Of a DNA stretch of 64,000 nt, positions 44,264 to 56,774 are shown one piece after another. Numbering within the stretch: position 1 is the stretch's first letter; the number at the start of each line of letters is the position of its first letter. The notes beneath the pieces were generated by a model that saw only the letters and a list, made by a program, of their open reading frames with translations, ran no database searches and was not told the DNA's origin. The DNA is from Phytophthora sp. 'mugwort'. Taxonomy: Eukaryota > Oomycota > Peronosporomycetes > Peronosporales > Peronosporaceae. A program made the translations under genes and the position numbers. The DNA lies in NCBI GenBank assembly GCA_033558025.1, contig JAUCEF010000006.1:4340001-4404000 (forward strand), in the 5' to 3' direction.

Positions 44264-45022
44264 GTAAACGGGGAAGACGTGAGCTGTGCGAGTACATCCA
44301 GGAGATGCGGGAGCTCACCACATCCTTCGTGGGAAACCCACTCCATGAACACATCAAGATGACGGTGTTCTTGGACGGTCTAAGTCTAGGCCCGGCCCGC
44401 ACCCAGCTATTATCCAAGTCGCCCTCCAAGATGAGTGCAGTCACCGCCAGGCGCGCACGCCGCGGCGTCATAACCAGGGGCTGCGACAACGAGTCGTGCC
44501 CCCCCCCTCCCCAAGAGGGTTTCCACGGAGCTTGGGCTCGCCCAGCAGCAAGATATGAAGATCCAAGTGTTCTCGATCGGTGCGCGGCTGGCGCGCACCA
44601 TGGACACTTAGTCACTTAGTCACTGAGAGTCTGCGCACACTCGAATCGAAGAAGGGTAGCGTTGGGCAGCTAATAGTACACGTGAGTGTACGGGGATATA
44701 TATACCCATACCTTCCGAGGCTTGGTCGACGCCGGGATGTTGAAGAACTTCGCACGCTGCCAGGTTGTTGCGGAGAACATCAACAAATTGGTCGATGCTT
44801 TACTAGAAAGCAAAGGCAACGGGACAGTGTCAATACAGCAAGTTGGCCGATGCTATATAAGAAAGGAAAGGCAACGGGATAGCGTCGATACAACTGGTCG
44901 ACGAAACGGTAATTACCGTTCCCAATATCCATGTCGATCTAGCTGTGGAGTTCGAGGACGTCGACAGCATGGAGAAACTCGCTGTCCTAGATATGGACAC
45001 GTATGACTTGTTCCTGGACATA
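44262..45022 (+). pseudogene. Gypsy C: inverted gag C-terminus and protease N-terminus
   Basis: Plus strand reads GRRELCEYIQEMRELTTSFV then HIKMTVFLDGLSLGPARTQL (gag), then LVDAGMLKNFARCQVVAENI, and near 44900-45015 TVITVPNIHVDLAVEF and EKLAVLDMDTYDLFLD (retropepsin flap region). The N-terminal gag half and the protease remainder lie on the other strand outside this segment. It includes a 55-bp tandem duplication (44788 and 44843: TTGGTCGATGC/TTGGCCGATGC). Confidence 0.75.
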
Positions 45023-45080
45023 GGAAACGAGGCCGCTGGGGGTACTCGTAGTTCGCCGGCAGCACGCAGCTTTATGCTGC

Positions 45081-45401
45081 TCATACAACTGAGTCCAGTT
45101 TGGATGCGAAGCATCCAGGCGTTGTCCCTTCCCGCGTATACGTCCAACTCTTAGCACGACCGATAAGGTTGGAGAGGGCGAAAGCTACTCGGATGTGTTC
45201 CGAAGAGATGAGAGCCGCAGTCATTGCGAGCTCTACTTCTCGCACCCAGAAATGCAGGTTTTCATCTTCCTTCCCCCCGTACGGGTTTACCTTCAGTCGC
45301 AACGGCTTGGGGTGGACCGGTTTCGGCTCTGCGGCCGGAACCTGCAGGCTGCTCCGAACGTGTTCGACGAACCCCCGCTCGTACATGTCGAACGCGGTCA
45401 C
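45081..45401 (-). pseudogene. Gypsy C: gag N-terminal half
   Basis: Reads LRLKVNPYGGKEDENLHFWV and HIRVAFALSNLIGRAKSWTY then TREGTTPGCFASKLDS, the standard Ty3/gypsy gag (Retrotrans_gag) pattern. In-frame stops follow, then PANYEYPQRPRFL up to the inversion boundary near 45022. Confidence 0.8.
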
Positions 45402-45601
45402 GCGTTCGACCTGCTCAGCTTACGTTGGCGACGCCAAGCTGTGCAAGGTTTTCATGTCAAAAAAAATGACGGCCATCTTACGAACGGACTCAAACTGTGA
45501 GTCATTCAGAGGGGAAACTCATTCCGGTCAACGTTGCTAGGACCTCAAAGGTTTCAGGTAGTCACCTGCGTAGACGTGAATTGACTACAAGTGTTATTAA
45601 G

Positions 45602-45960
45602 TGAGACAGGACGCGCAACACTTTGCGCAAAGGAAGTGTGACTTCCAGACAATATAAGCTCTCAGTGAGCGGCAGTTCACAAGTCCTCGGTCTGAAGGGA
45701 CTGTTACCAAATTAGGTAGATATATGACTGAATATATTTATAGGGTTTTTCTTAAAGCGTCTACATAATAACTGTAAATCGCCTATAAAGTATCCTAGAT
45801 GTTATACAGTTGGGTGGCTATGAGGTCATTGTACCATATGTGTGGTACCCATCCGTGACGTCATGGCGGTGACGTTTTCGTGATGTTGGCTACATCACTA
45901 GGGGTACTTGGATACACCATTTTGAAGAGAGACTTAACACTCTTCATGTAACCCGTTACA
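45602..45960 (-). repeat. LTR of gypsy C (5' LTR)
   Basis: 359 bp aligned to the gypsy A LTR, complete at the minus-strand start (TGTAACGGGTTACATGAAGA at 45960) and ending TCTCA at 45602. Position upstream of the minus-strand gag makes it the 5' LTR. The plus strand has an AATATAAG box near 45651. Confidence 0.65.
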
Positions 45961-46341
45961 ACTAGCATACCTAATGTGGCATTGCTTTGGGGGATCCTCG
46001 GACCTCGCTTACGTGAGCAAACAACACGTGAGCATGTCGATTGACAACGCCTTCTGCATACGGATGCTTCGAGCGAAGACAGCAGAGGAGCGAGGCCTGA
46101 CGCTCGTACCTGATCAGAAGAACTTATAAACACCCGATATTCACCCTAGCGGTAGCCTTAGTGATGCAGGAGGCGTCACTGTTAAGTCCGCTGTCCGTGC
46201 TGTCCTCGCCTGATACGGTGGTGCTTCACGCCGGTGTTCCGCTACTTGGGTTGCTGCTGTCTCCCTCTTCATCCTCCGGTCCTTCCGATGCTCCTGCGTC
46301 CACGTTCCCCCCCTCAGCAGTGACGCCTTCTTGATCGTAAG

Positions 46342-46605
46342 GCCAAACCAGCCCGTGGAAAAGGCTTCGTGAATCGGTTGCTGACGCGCGTGGCGGACGC
46401 GGCGGGGGCAACCAGCAGCCTGACGCTCCGCTCGTTTTGCAGAGGCGTCGCTCAGCATGTGGATGGGGATGAGCACCTGGCAGCACAGTGGCTCTCTGGT
46501 CGAGGTTTGTGGGAGACGAACAAAGGCTTCGGCTACGTCTTCAACACTCCTTGCGAGGGCAGAAACTTTGCTCGCGTCTTGAGTCTGATGCCCCAAGCTC
46601 GCTGA
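46342..46605 (+). pseudogene. Tyrosine-recombinase fragment (Crypton-like)
   Basis: About 80 codons reading SLTLRSFCRGVAQHVDGDEH, then LAAQWLSGRGLWETNKGFGY, resembling the conserved end of Crypton-type recombinases (HSxRRGGAQHA...L..QWI.DRG.W...NKAFAY). The Arg/His motif positions are partly kept (RSFCRG). A stop follows at 46603; related-looking sequence continues in other frames to about 46920. It is a dead fragment. Confidence 0.45.
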
Positions 46606-48521
46606 TGTCGCCGTTTTTAATCACAGTGCATAGGAACGCCTAGCGCGCTTGGAAAACTTGCTGTTTCCTCCTTGCACTGGCGTACAAAATGAAGCGCTCA
46701 ACATGAGTCGCAAGTTCGTCGGTGTTCTGACGGCATACCATATCTAGTATCTCCCGTAGATGAAGATTGTGTCGCCCGAAAACTTATTCGCAGCTCTGAT
46801 CGAGGAATGTTTGACTTTGACTGCTGCCAATATCCCGGCTGCCGATACAATTGAGTGGTCCGTAACGCTGAACACCACCGCTGTCGAAGAAGCAGAAGAA
46901 GAAGCAGAGAACAAGACATAATGCTTGTCATCACGCGGCTGTCATTCAGGAGCTTCAACCTACCAAGCAAGGTTTTTAAATGTGTCTCCTTTTGAAATGG
47001 CCGCTGAGTGATGACATCACAGGACTCCCCTTGCTCACTATACAATCGACAATAGTGCCTACGGACTTGCACCCTCGATGTTGATTGCTTTCACAACGCC
47101 TGAAATTAAAGGCTCCGCTCTTAATGGCTATAACTTCTACATTTCACAGCTACGCATCCGAACTAAGATGTCGTTTGGTTACTAGAGATCAAATAGCAGA
47201 TATTATATCAGCGGTCTCTCACTGCTGAGTATAACCGCGCTGGCATTGTGATTAAAGCCACTATGAAGTTGAATAAATTTTGCATTGACGACCGCGTCCA
47301 GTCGTCCCCTGGAATGAAAGTCAGTGCTGCGTCATTACAGAAATACAACGCTCTAGGTAGCTGTATTTACCAGTGTATGATGCTACTGACGACACCGGGA
47401 TGGAGAATAGACACATTCTCCACCAAATCGTAACCGAGCACATTCAAGATCACAATGTCGCAATCTCGATAGGTGGCTCAGCTCTCACTGGATTGATTTA
47501 CATAACCTTCTCATATTTTCCTACTAGATAAAGTTGCTTTGTGATATCAATTAGAATGAAGCCGTTTTCGTTGATTTAGATGTCTACAACCTGCCTGCTT
47601 CGAGCGCATATGCATCCCCCTGAAGGAGTACGATTCGGCTTCGTAAGCATTCTACTTCTTTTAGTAGAGAAGATGACTGCGAATATGTTCTTCCACAATT
47701 CCTAGAGCGCGACGATGGCGGCTTATAATGCCGTCAATTGCAGCCAATTTGGCTGTCATACCTTCGCTGCACTTGCTCGTGTGCAACGCGCATATACTCA
47801 CATTGCAGACGAGCAAGTGCAGCCCGCCAGCTATCAGCGTGTTTTTTGTTGTCAGTTTAAGCCTCGAACACGAGCAAATATTTATGTGTCTACCAGAGAC
47901 ACAATTGAATCTACAATTTTCTGGAGGTTACGATTATTTTTAGGCGTGGTAGTCGAAGATGCACCTTCTTGGTTTAAATAGTCATCAAAAAATGTCTTGA
48001 ACGCACAGCTTGAGCAAACTCGCGCCTTTCTCTTCGTCCATCGCAACAAAGGTTCAAATACATGTCAGTCTTATCTCCTTGGAAAAATCCCAAACTCGAC
48101 ATGAGAGCCTAAAGCTTGCTTCGCGCCTCCGTTCGAGTGCACTTCCTTCCACATTCCCCTGGTTTGTCCTCGGAATGCACCGTGATCTGATCCGGGGGGG
48201 AGAGGGGCATCTACCATCGAACAGAGGATTTGTTATTGATATGTTCCCACGGAAAATTGAGCTCTCCAATATAAAACTGACTGATTTACAAGCCTACCTT
48301 ACCTTATCTAGCCCTCTGTAGGCTGGCGTACAATCCTCTGGGTTCACTGAACTCCCTGGCGACCGTCCCTCGGGCCACGGTGGCCGTACACGTGTCATCC
48401 GTGCTTCCGACGCCACCGATTGGGTGAACCGTTCTTGACCGTAACTCCGCCCGAACCGGTAAATAGTACACTTGGTACCCGGTTACGTGAGGAGGGCGCC
48501 GCTGGATCTGATTCCGGCGGA
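46606..48521. other. Intergenic region without recognised genes
   Basis: Short ORFs only (47248-47433, 47715-47981, 48010-48321), none recognised. It includes an imperfect hairpin with a 28-nt loop at 47767-47822. Confidence 0.4.
47767..47822. repeat. Inverted repeat, 14-bp arms, 28-nt loop
   Basis: CTGCACTTGCTCGT at 47767-47780 recurs in reverse complement at 47809-47822. Confidence 0.75.
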
Positions 48522-50135
48522 TCACTTCCCCTCCAACTTTGAGCGAAGTTCGTCACATGTTAATCTCTTATTATTATGGGCGTGACAACCTAGGCCGTCC
48601 GCGAACTGCCTGTCGCGTTCTTGATAGTCGCGCAGCGGCTGTCTCGACTGTCCCAAGTGCCTCAGCATCTGCGGTTGCCTCCTCGTCCAAGACGTTGACG
48701 TGCCTGATCGTTCGGATCGTCCTCGACGAATTTCTGAAAAAGGATAGGGACGTCGGCCTTCGTCGTGATGGCCAGCTCCCACGAGCTTTGATCTCGTCCA
48801 ATCCGAATCATTTAACGAACTGGTGAGTTGCAGGACTGATCCTGCACGCGCGGAGGACCTTTACGAGGTGGCCTCGCTCGTCGTGAATTGCCTGTTCGCT
48901 CAACTCTTCTGCATGTCCTCGTCGCGCGTCCCGGTATAATTGCAGCCGAGATGCGTGACGGATCGTGATGGCGTACGGCTCTACTAAGTCGTGTACTTCG
49001 AAGTATAGTCGTTCAGGGCCTTAAGCACAAGCTTTAGACCGCGCGTTATGAGCGCTAGCTTGTTGCCCCCTGCGACCCGTCGCAGTCGCAACGAGAACAA
49101 AATCTCCTTCACGAGTTGACTCCCTGTATTTTAGCACGGCGCTCTCGGGCCGCTCACTGGATTATGTCATCTCTGCGTGGAACTGTCCAGAACTACTCGT
49201 ACACCTTCAACGTGCTTACCTATTTCCGCCTCCAGCCAGTTGATAGTTCCTTCAACGGTATCGCATGGGTCAAGTACACCGCGAAGGTGCCCTTCACCGG
49301 GCAGCGCGGTAAACGCGGTCTGTGGGCATCGAATTCAAAGCAGCCTGCACCACGGGCCGGACCGCTGGCCATTTTTTGTACGTGCAATTTGCGCTCACTC
49401 AACAATGCCTTTAGAACCTCGACAGTACCATTGGCCCGAGGAGTATATGCGGTCGTGAGATGATGTTGAGCCCCTAGCCTTTCTCCAACCTCTCGATAAT
49501 CATATTCTTAAAGTGGGTACCCTGATCGGGCACCCACTGGTGTACCACGCCGTACCATTTAAATCGGTCTCCTCGACCGGTTTACGCTTGGTCTGCTCCG
49601 GCCTGTATACACGCAATCAATTCCACAAAGTCACTCATATTGTCCTTAATCACAAGAAAACATACTTCACTGCGGCTTCCGTCTGCACCATTGTCAGGAA
49701 ATCAAAATGAATAACTTCATTGGGTTTTGTGGCCCGCAGAGTTTCGCCTAGCGGCTTGGGCACGCGACCACCCGCGGCCACCATATAATGTAAGCAGTCA
49801 CTCACAAACGTGTTCACATCCGACTCCAACGAGTACCAATAGAAAACACTCGACAAAACCTGTGTAGTCGCCTTGTCGCCCCGGTGTCCACTAGCACCAC
49901 CATGCGCTATCACGTACAGACGTTGTTGCATCTCGACGGTTAGGGGCGCGATCCAAATCTGGCCTTCAGCCGTTAGCAGTAGCTTCCACCCCTCATCCCA
50001 CCTGGCGTCGCTTATCGACACGGTTGGCGACGCCTGCGCTTCTTCGTGAAAGTTACGAATCGCTGGCTCTGTCCGCCATACGAAATCTGTCTCCTCCAAA
50101 AGGCGAAGCTCGCTCAACGACAGCGAGTCGGGCAA
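48522..50135 (-). pseudogene. Gypsy D: integrase
   Basis: Zinc-binding module RLYVIAHGGASGHRGDKATT with a later DCLHYM in place of C..C. Core entry NEVIHFDFLTMVQTEAAVKY follows, and further down LKALLSERKLHVQKMASGP from the core end. The lower 500 bp is too decayed to assign. Confidence 0.7.
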
Positions 50136-50207
50136 TACGCCGAGCCGCCCGCTCGTATCGTATCGCTGGCCCTGCTCCCCATCTGCTCAATAAGTCGCCC
50201 CAGGCAT

Positions 50208-51626
50208 TTACCTCTCAGGAACGTGTTCGATCGCGTAGTTGGAGGGCATCAGCGATAACTCCCACCGCTGAAGCTTATCGGCTTGATAGCGAGACATGGC
50301 GCCATCCGTGGCGTAGGGGTTGAAGATATACACCAAATTACGGTGGTCCGTATACAAACGGAAACCACCTGGTCGTAGCAACATATACTCCAATCGTCGC
50401 GTAGCTTCAACTATTGCGAATGCTTATGTTTCAATGGTCGCCAGCGGCTCGTTGCACCGCAAATCAGCCACTTAGAAACGCTAGTGGTCGGTGGTTCTGT
50501 TGCTCAAGTGGCAGCGGAACCACCTCCGGGCCCAACTGCGTTAGCACAGTGGGCCAATAGTCTTGGCTGGCGTCTGTGTACAAACACAACTCAGCGGACG
50601 GGCTGGGATGGGCCAACGGCACCATCTTCACTAACATCTGACGCACGTCCCCGAGACAACGGGATCTATCCCATCCCAGCCATCTCCGCTAGCTGGATCT
50701 TTGCCAATTTTGTTTTCTTCCTCGAATCGCAACTGCGGCTCGGTCCAGGGCGGCGAAGAGTGGAGCCGTCGTCTTCGAATACTCAGGGATGCTCTTCTGC
50801 ATCCCGTTTACATCAGACAGAAATTGTTGGAACCCGTCGACGATCATAGGCGCCTTTATTTACACCCAGCCCTTGGATCCTATCCGGGCAGTGGCGTACG
50901 CCCCTGCCGAAATAACAGCAAATCATTTTTCCACACCACTTTACCTCCAGCGAGTAGATTTCACATTTCTTGGCTTGCAGCTTCAAACCGAACTACCCGC
51001 GCCTCTTTAAGACACTATCCAATAGACGGAGGAGCTCATCCCCCGTCTTTGCGTACCCCAAAATGTCGTCCAGCCACGCCATAATTCCGCTGCTCGGGAG
51101 GTCGCCGAAGATTCCCTCCACGACTCCCTGGCAGTACGCCACTACTTCAGTGGCGCCCATAGGCACCCGCGTTAGCGTATACATCCCACGGTGGGTCACG
51201 AAGGTGACAGCTCCTGCGAGTCCGGGTGCAGTGGTATTTGTTAATAACCCCTGAATCCAGAACGAAGAAGTATCGAGCGCCCTCCAGCTCGTTGACCTCC
51301 AACACCGGCATGGGCCACGGCATTGGCTCGGTACGTTCGTTGACACCCTGAGTGTCGATCGTCATCCGCGGATTAGCGGTAGGGCCAACGTCTTATTTTT
51401 TTGCGTACAAAAAACAAAATCGTGGGGCTGACGCCCATCGACTTCTGTGGTTCAGATATACGAGGCCGTGTTCCAGCGGCATGGCCGTATGGTTGTCCAA
51501 GAAAGCTCTGTCGTTTGGGGAGTACCGCCTCGGGTGTTGCTTCGTGGGCCACGTCTCCGGCTTCAACCTCACGTACAACGGCGCCACTCGCACCGGCGGG
51601 TCGCTGCCAAACTCGGTCGAAAACAA
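50208..51626 (-). pseudogene. Gypsy D: RT and RNase H
   Basis: RT N-terminus HPRRYSPNDRAFLDNHTAMP. Then GVNERTEPMPWPMPVLEVNE, GMYTLTRVPMGATEVVAYCQ and SSGIMAWLDDILGYAKTGDE (catalytic LDD). RNase H: ELCLYTDASQDYWPTVLTQL, then GFRLYTDHRNLVYIFNPYAT. Four or more frames. Confidence 0.8.
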
Positions 51627-51675
51627 TCCACGCGACTCTTCAGAATCTTTTCAATCTGACCCTGGCCTTGCGGGC

Positions 51676-53098
51676 TTAGCCCAGCGCCCACTGCAGCGCC
51701 ACTTTTGTCTCCGAGGGCCGCCGGCCTCGGGTGAGGTCCATACTCGGCGTAATCGCCCGCACCTCGTAGCGCTCGACGCTATCGTCATCAGGGGGGTGTT
51801 CCCACAGAACCTCTTGGAGCCGGTTTACTTTCTGCAGGGGATTCGGCGAACTCGGTGCCGGAGTTTTCGTCTTCCCCGGCTCCGCAACCCCCCAGTCGGG
51901 CTTGGCATCTCCCGCCCGGGCCAACAGGTCATCTGTGGAATAGCCGAGGATGGCCGTCATCGGCCGCCCCAGCGTCAGGTCCACCGATGGCTTCTCGTCC
52001 TCGGTGTACCAGCTAAAGCCGCGCAACACCAGCGGTCCCGCGGACGTGCTGAGTTGCACCTCTGCGAACTTAGTCATCCGGCTGACGTCGAACTCTTTGC
52101 CTCTAGTCTGGCGCCAGCTGCTCCTTCTCGACAGTCTTGATCTCCATCGCCTTACTCGCGGCCACCAGCGCGTCGATGACACCTTGGGTGACCAGCGAGA
52201 TATCAGCACCCGAGTCCAGCAAAAGCGCTTGCACTCGGATGCCGTACACGACTGCTTCAGTCGTTCTTTGGTCCTCACTCTTGCCCTTGACGGCAAACGA
52301 CGCTTCGCTCGGCTTGTCCGACACAGCCGGAGCCTTCACGCAACGCATATTGAGGCGTGCCGCGTCCTTCCGAGTCCTCAGCAGTTGGAGTAGCTGGGCG
52401 GCCTCACCCGGCTGTACTCGTGGGCAGTCCCTGACCAAATGGTAAATTTGTTTACACTTGAAGCAGGAACGGGCTGACGAGCCACCACCAACTGCTGCTG
52501 ACGAAGGTGTTCCTCTTCCAACAAGTACTAGCCATCTGGACCCGCTTGTCCACCGCCTGAGGCACCCACGTCGTGGGGCCTGCCGTGCCCATCGTTACCG
52601 GCGGCACCTACTTCTCCGCGGTTTCCGTGATGACAACCTCTTCCTCTGCCTTCTCTCTGACGCCCCATCCTAGTTGATAAGGACCCGGGGCTCGCCGCTA
52701 CTACAGCGGCGTGATCCCAGGTCATGAAATTTCATGAGCTCTGTCACCCAAGTACAGAAAGGCACGACCCCCTTCTTGCACTTCTTTTTCTCCTGGATCG
52801 TTAGGCGCACCGCAACCACGGCACGGAATCCTTCCGGCGCGAGCGTGCCGGCCAGGTAACGAATCAGCCGATGTTGCTCGTGCTCAAAAGAACCTTTGTG
52901 GGGTTGTGCTTGTCCAAGATGGTCGCCAGGTCTCCCTGGAGATACATCATCCTGGACTCTGCTCGGCCATCTTGTATCCATGCGCAGAGTCTTTACCGAC
53001 TCGTCCACCACCACAGCTTTGCGCCATCCCAAAGTCGCCACCGCCCCAAACTCCAGCTTTCCGAAGCAGCAGCGACGAGAGCCGACGGCGTGTGTCAC
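51676..53098 (-). pseudogene. Gypsy D: gag end, zinc knuckle and protease
   Basis: Gag pieces at 52670-53098 (HEQHRLIRYLAGTLAPEGFR). A knuckle CFKCKQIYHLVRDC spans the frame around 52440. The protease ALLLDSGADISLVTQGVIDA has an intact DSGA site, followed in another frame by DLTLGRPMTAILGYSTDDLL. Confidence 0.75.
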
Positions 53099-53109
53099 CT
53101 GGGTTTCGG

Positions 53110-53533
53110 CGGACCCGTTAGAAGATCATATCACGGCCACGAGTATTTAATGATCGCCGTTTGGCGGGACTACATTCCAGTCTACGGCTGCGTACCCCGA
53201 ATGAAGCGAGTGAGCGTGAGGATAATTCTGAAGTTCATCTAGATGCAAGCCAATACTCCAACAAATAGCCTTAAGACAGTCCAAACGGATGGAGGGACGG
53301 AGTTCCTGAACTCTGACTTCCGAAAACTGGTCGCAGTCGAAGGCCTCCACAACCAGCACACCACACGGTACCGCAGCAGTCAAAACGGAGTCGCTGAGCG
53401 CGCCATCAGGACGCTGACTGAGATGGCGGGTGTAATGCTCACTGATAGCAACCTCCATCACTACTTGCGGGAATCCTCCTTCATCATGCCGCCTACATTC
53501 GGAATCGTATCCCCAAGCGCGGAGCGACCTTGA
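53110..53533 (+). pseudogene. Copia relic 3: integrase
   Basis: Frames read GPVRRSYHGHEYLMIAVWRD, then [20 protein letters not shown], then [20 protein letters not shown] (Asp and Glu of the D,D-35-E triad present). A stop at 53240 and a frame change separate the first and second pieces. Confidence 0.8.
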
Positions 53534-54059
53534 CGCTTGCTCGGTACCAAGTCATCGCTCGCTGGTCTACCCATTTTGGGCAGGCACTAGTCGTGCGAAC
53601 ACCAGACCCAATTCGCCGGAAGGTGTTTCGTTTCGATGGTTGAGGTGACTTCGGAGGATTCATCGGGTTCTCTGATGAAATTCGCGGCTATCGAGTTTTA
53701 CGTTCCTGACCAAGGCAGGTCCATCAAAGCGTCAACGGATGTGGTCTTATTGGAATCGATGCTGGTCGATGAAATTCAGCTGGACGACGACCAAGACCCA
53801 ACTCCAGATGCCACAGACGTCAACGCCATCGAGACTGAACAACGTGCCTACGGACCGCCAAATACAAGATGCGGACGCATCGGCACGTCTTCAAGCCACA
53901 ATCTGGTCCCCCGAGGTTGTCGAGAGCATGAACGGAACCTCTGAACTCACTACACGAAGACGCCCCGAACGAGGCCCGAGACATCGGATCTGCCTTCCTC
54001 TACTTAGTAGAGATTATTCGTGAGCCGCTCTCGATAAGCAAAACCAGGCACTCGCCTCA

Positions 54060-55372
54060 GTGGCCGCGCTGGGAGAAAGTTATACACAAGGCAAGATCGG
54101 CCTTGAAGGAGAATCACACCTTTATCCTCGTGGACCCGCCTCCTTGTACGCATATCCTCGACAGCACCGTACAGTTTCGGATCAAGACAGGCGCTACTGG
54201 CGAAATAGCTCAGTACAAGACGAGCGACTGCGCAAGAGATAAACAGATTTTCCTCCTATACTACGTGGACGCACGAGCTCCACTTGTGGACCTTATGTCA
54301 GGGGGTTGAGCAGCCGGGGGGGGGGGGGGGCAAAGTGTGGCTGCTCAAAAAGGCGTTGTACGACCTTAAACAGGCTGGTCGCGAGTGAATTTACTTCATG
54401 TGGGGTTGCCAACGGCCTGTTATTGGTGTGCTTGTATGTCGATAACATTTTAGTAGCTCACCCGAACAACCTTCAAGCTTTATCATGCTAATGACAGTGC
54501 TACACATGGAATACAAGATCAAAGACATTGGAGTACCTACGCAATTTTTCGGGATGCGGATGGAGATCACGGCAGTGGAGAAATTCGACTATCACGAGCT
54601 GTCTACCTCAATGAAACCCTTCCCCGCTTCGCCATGAAACCCGCAAGGCCAACCCCAACGGCCAGGATCCCAAACCCCAGCCTAGACCATTGCGTGGACC
54701 CTTCAACAGAAGACGAGTCCGAGGAGATGAAGAGAATGCCCTACCAGGAAGCAGTCGGCAGTCATCTCTATCTGGCGCCGTATCAAGACCGAACATAGCG
54801 TTTGCTGTCAATCAGCTTTCTCGACATTTTGCCCATCCTATAAAAGCCGCTTGGATCGCAGCCAAGTATATACTGCGCTATCACTCTGGAACTCAAGAAT
54901 CGGCATTTCGCCATAACTCAACTGAATCCAGCACCACGCTCGTGACAGATGCAGATATTGCAAACGATCGGGTTGATCGGAAGTCGGTATCTGGATACTT
55001 CATATTCCTGTTCGGAGCACCAGTCGCCTGAAGTTCCATGAAGCAGAGAGTGGTCGCACAGTCCAGTAAAGCGGCTGAATTTATTGCAATTAACGATGGT
55101 CTCCTTCAGGCTGAGTGGATCAAACATCTTATCAAAAAAAATTCCTTAAAGGACATGTCGCAACACCTCTGAAGCGGATACTCAAGATCGAAAGCGTGCC
55201 TGCAATTCATCGTATCAAGCGCGCCAGCGCACAAAAAGCAATCGACATTCCTTTCCCGCGCTCAAGGACGCATGACACGAAGAAAACTTGGCATTGAAAT
55301 ACATCCCTACAGCAGCAACCCCGGCTGACTTGCTGACAAAGGTTCCTTCCCGTACCGAACTCCGGAACAAGT
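54060..55372 (+). pseudogene. Copia relic 3: RT and RNase H
   Basis: RT remnants are KTRLQAG-like sequence around 54350 and LLLVCLYVDNILVAHPNNLQ (YVDN in place of YVDD). RNase H: RPNIAFAVNQLSRHFAHPIK and SSTTLVTDADIANDRVDRKS. The end is TPADLLTKVPSRTELRNK with a stop at about 55372. Many frame changes. Confidence 0.75.
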
Positions 55373-55683
55373 AAAGCCTGTGCGGCTTGATATGCGAATA
55401 TGCTCCCGGGTGACGACGACCCGAGTAACTGTGCTTTCGGGGAAGGTGTTGGAATCATATGCGTGCAAGCAGTAGTACTCGGTAGATTCAGTGAGGTATC
55501 CAGGTAGGAATGCCGTTCTAAGCTATCAACTCATTCCAGATTTGTTTCCTTCAATACACAAGCGAGTCACCTTCTCTCCTTATCGACAGATGTCCCGTAA
55601 CTCGCTCTGGTCTGATGGTTCCTCTCGGTCTGTCAGTATCCAGACGACCCTATTCGTTAGAGGATAATCTTGTTTAATTTCAA

Positions 55684-56180
55684 GTGAATTCGGCGGGTCC
55701 CCGTCGTCTTTGCATTCCTGACGGTCCTGAGCTGCAAAATCAGATATTGTTTGAGGAACATGATGCTGACAGAAGAGGCTATCCAGGGTCAACACAAATC
55801 TTGACTTCTGGTGGCGTCCAAATTCTACTGGCCACGCGTGTTTGCGGATATTCAGTCTTACGTGGCTTCTTGTGAACAGTACCAGCGCAATAAGGTCCAT
55901 CGCGAGAAGCGCCCAGGGCATTTTGCACACCCTCGCTGTTCATGACAATCGTTGGAGCGACATCAGCATGTATTTCTTGGTGCGACTATCTGAGACTCGC
56001 GAAACAAAGTTTCATTCAATTCTAGTCATCGTCGATCGGCTCACGAAGAGGACTCACTTCCTTCCCACCCCCACAGATGCTGCGTACCAGTGATTGCATG
56101 GATTACTCAGTACGATCGTCAGTGACCGCGACGTGAAATTCTTGTCTGGGCGGTTTCCCACGAAGAATTCTGACACCTCT
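55684..56180 (+). mobile_element. Ty3/gypsy integrase scrap (gypsy E)
   Basis: Plus-strand frames read CIPDGPELQNQILFEEHDAD, then FADIQSYVASCEQYQRNKVH (HHCC module) and HSILVIVDRLTKRTHFLPTP (core entry), with ITQYDRQ-like decay after that. Only the integrase N-terminal part is left. Confidence 0.7.
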
Positions 56181-56774
56181 GGACGTAAGTTCGAAATGAC
56201 ATGTCATTTGTCCGAAAATTGCATGCCATTTCAGTGCGAAATCGCATGCGATCTCCACGGCAGTTTCGTCACCCGCTAATATGTAATAGACACTCTGAGC
56301 ATTGCAAAATGTTATCAGGCTAACCGTAGTCAGGTGGCCGTGCCTTCTGGTGTGCATGGGTAGTAAAGATGATTGGCCGCCCCCTTATTAATTTTGTGGA
56401 TCTCCCGATTTGGTTTCATCTATCCCACAATGACCCCTATTTAACTTGTCGATATAGGTGCGGTGCGAAGAATGATGATTTCACCAAGCTTTGAACAGAG
56501 AGAAAAGTGCTGATTGACAACTACTGTAGTACATAATGTAATTGTACTGTATACATAATGTAATCGAGAGAGGGTGCTGAAATCCGCTTGGTGGAATGAA
56601 GGTGCCTGATTTCGTAGTACTTTTGATGCTACACGAACGGTTCGAATTAGAAGAACGGGCAATGACAACATTCAAAGTACAACATTTAAATGCACATCAA
56701 ACAATTGACATCAAAACAATGATTTACGATCGGGACCCTTAAAAACAAAAGACTAGAACGCTTTGATGCGAGAT

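Larger units (their letters stand above)
43582..45960 (-). mobile_element. Ty3/gypsy relic C with an internal inversion
   Basis: Same family as gypsy A by its linker repeats and LTR. Minus strand order: LTR (45960-45602), leader, gag N-terminal half (45401-45081). The gag C-terminal half plus protease start then appear on the plus strand (44262-45022), after which the protease remainder and linker repeats return to the minus strand (44263-43582). An internal inversion of about 760 bp explains this. RT and later parts are absent. Confidence 0.75.
48522..53100 (-). mobile_element. Ty3/gypsy retrotransposon relic D
   Basis: Minus-strand order: gag with zinc knuckle (53098-52440), retropepsin (52438-51676), RT (51626-50993), RNase H (50646-50208), integrase (50135-49100 and decayed below). 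Each domain is in a different frame. LTRs were not identified. A different family from gypsy A. Abuts a plus-strand copia at its gag end. Confidence 0.8.
53100..55560 (+). mobile_element. Ty1/copia retrotransposon relic 3 (plus strand)
   Basis: Integrase (from about 53110), linker, RT (about 54060-54600) and RNase H (54690-55370) in copia order on the plus strand. A purine-rich GGGGAAGG precedes TGTTGGAATCATATG at 55447, a likely 3' LTR start; its end was not found. Gag and protease are absent. Broken by frameshifts and a run of 14 G near 54318. Confidence 0.8.
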
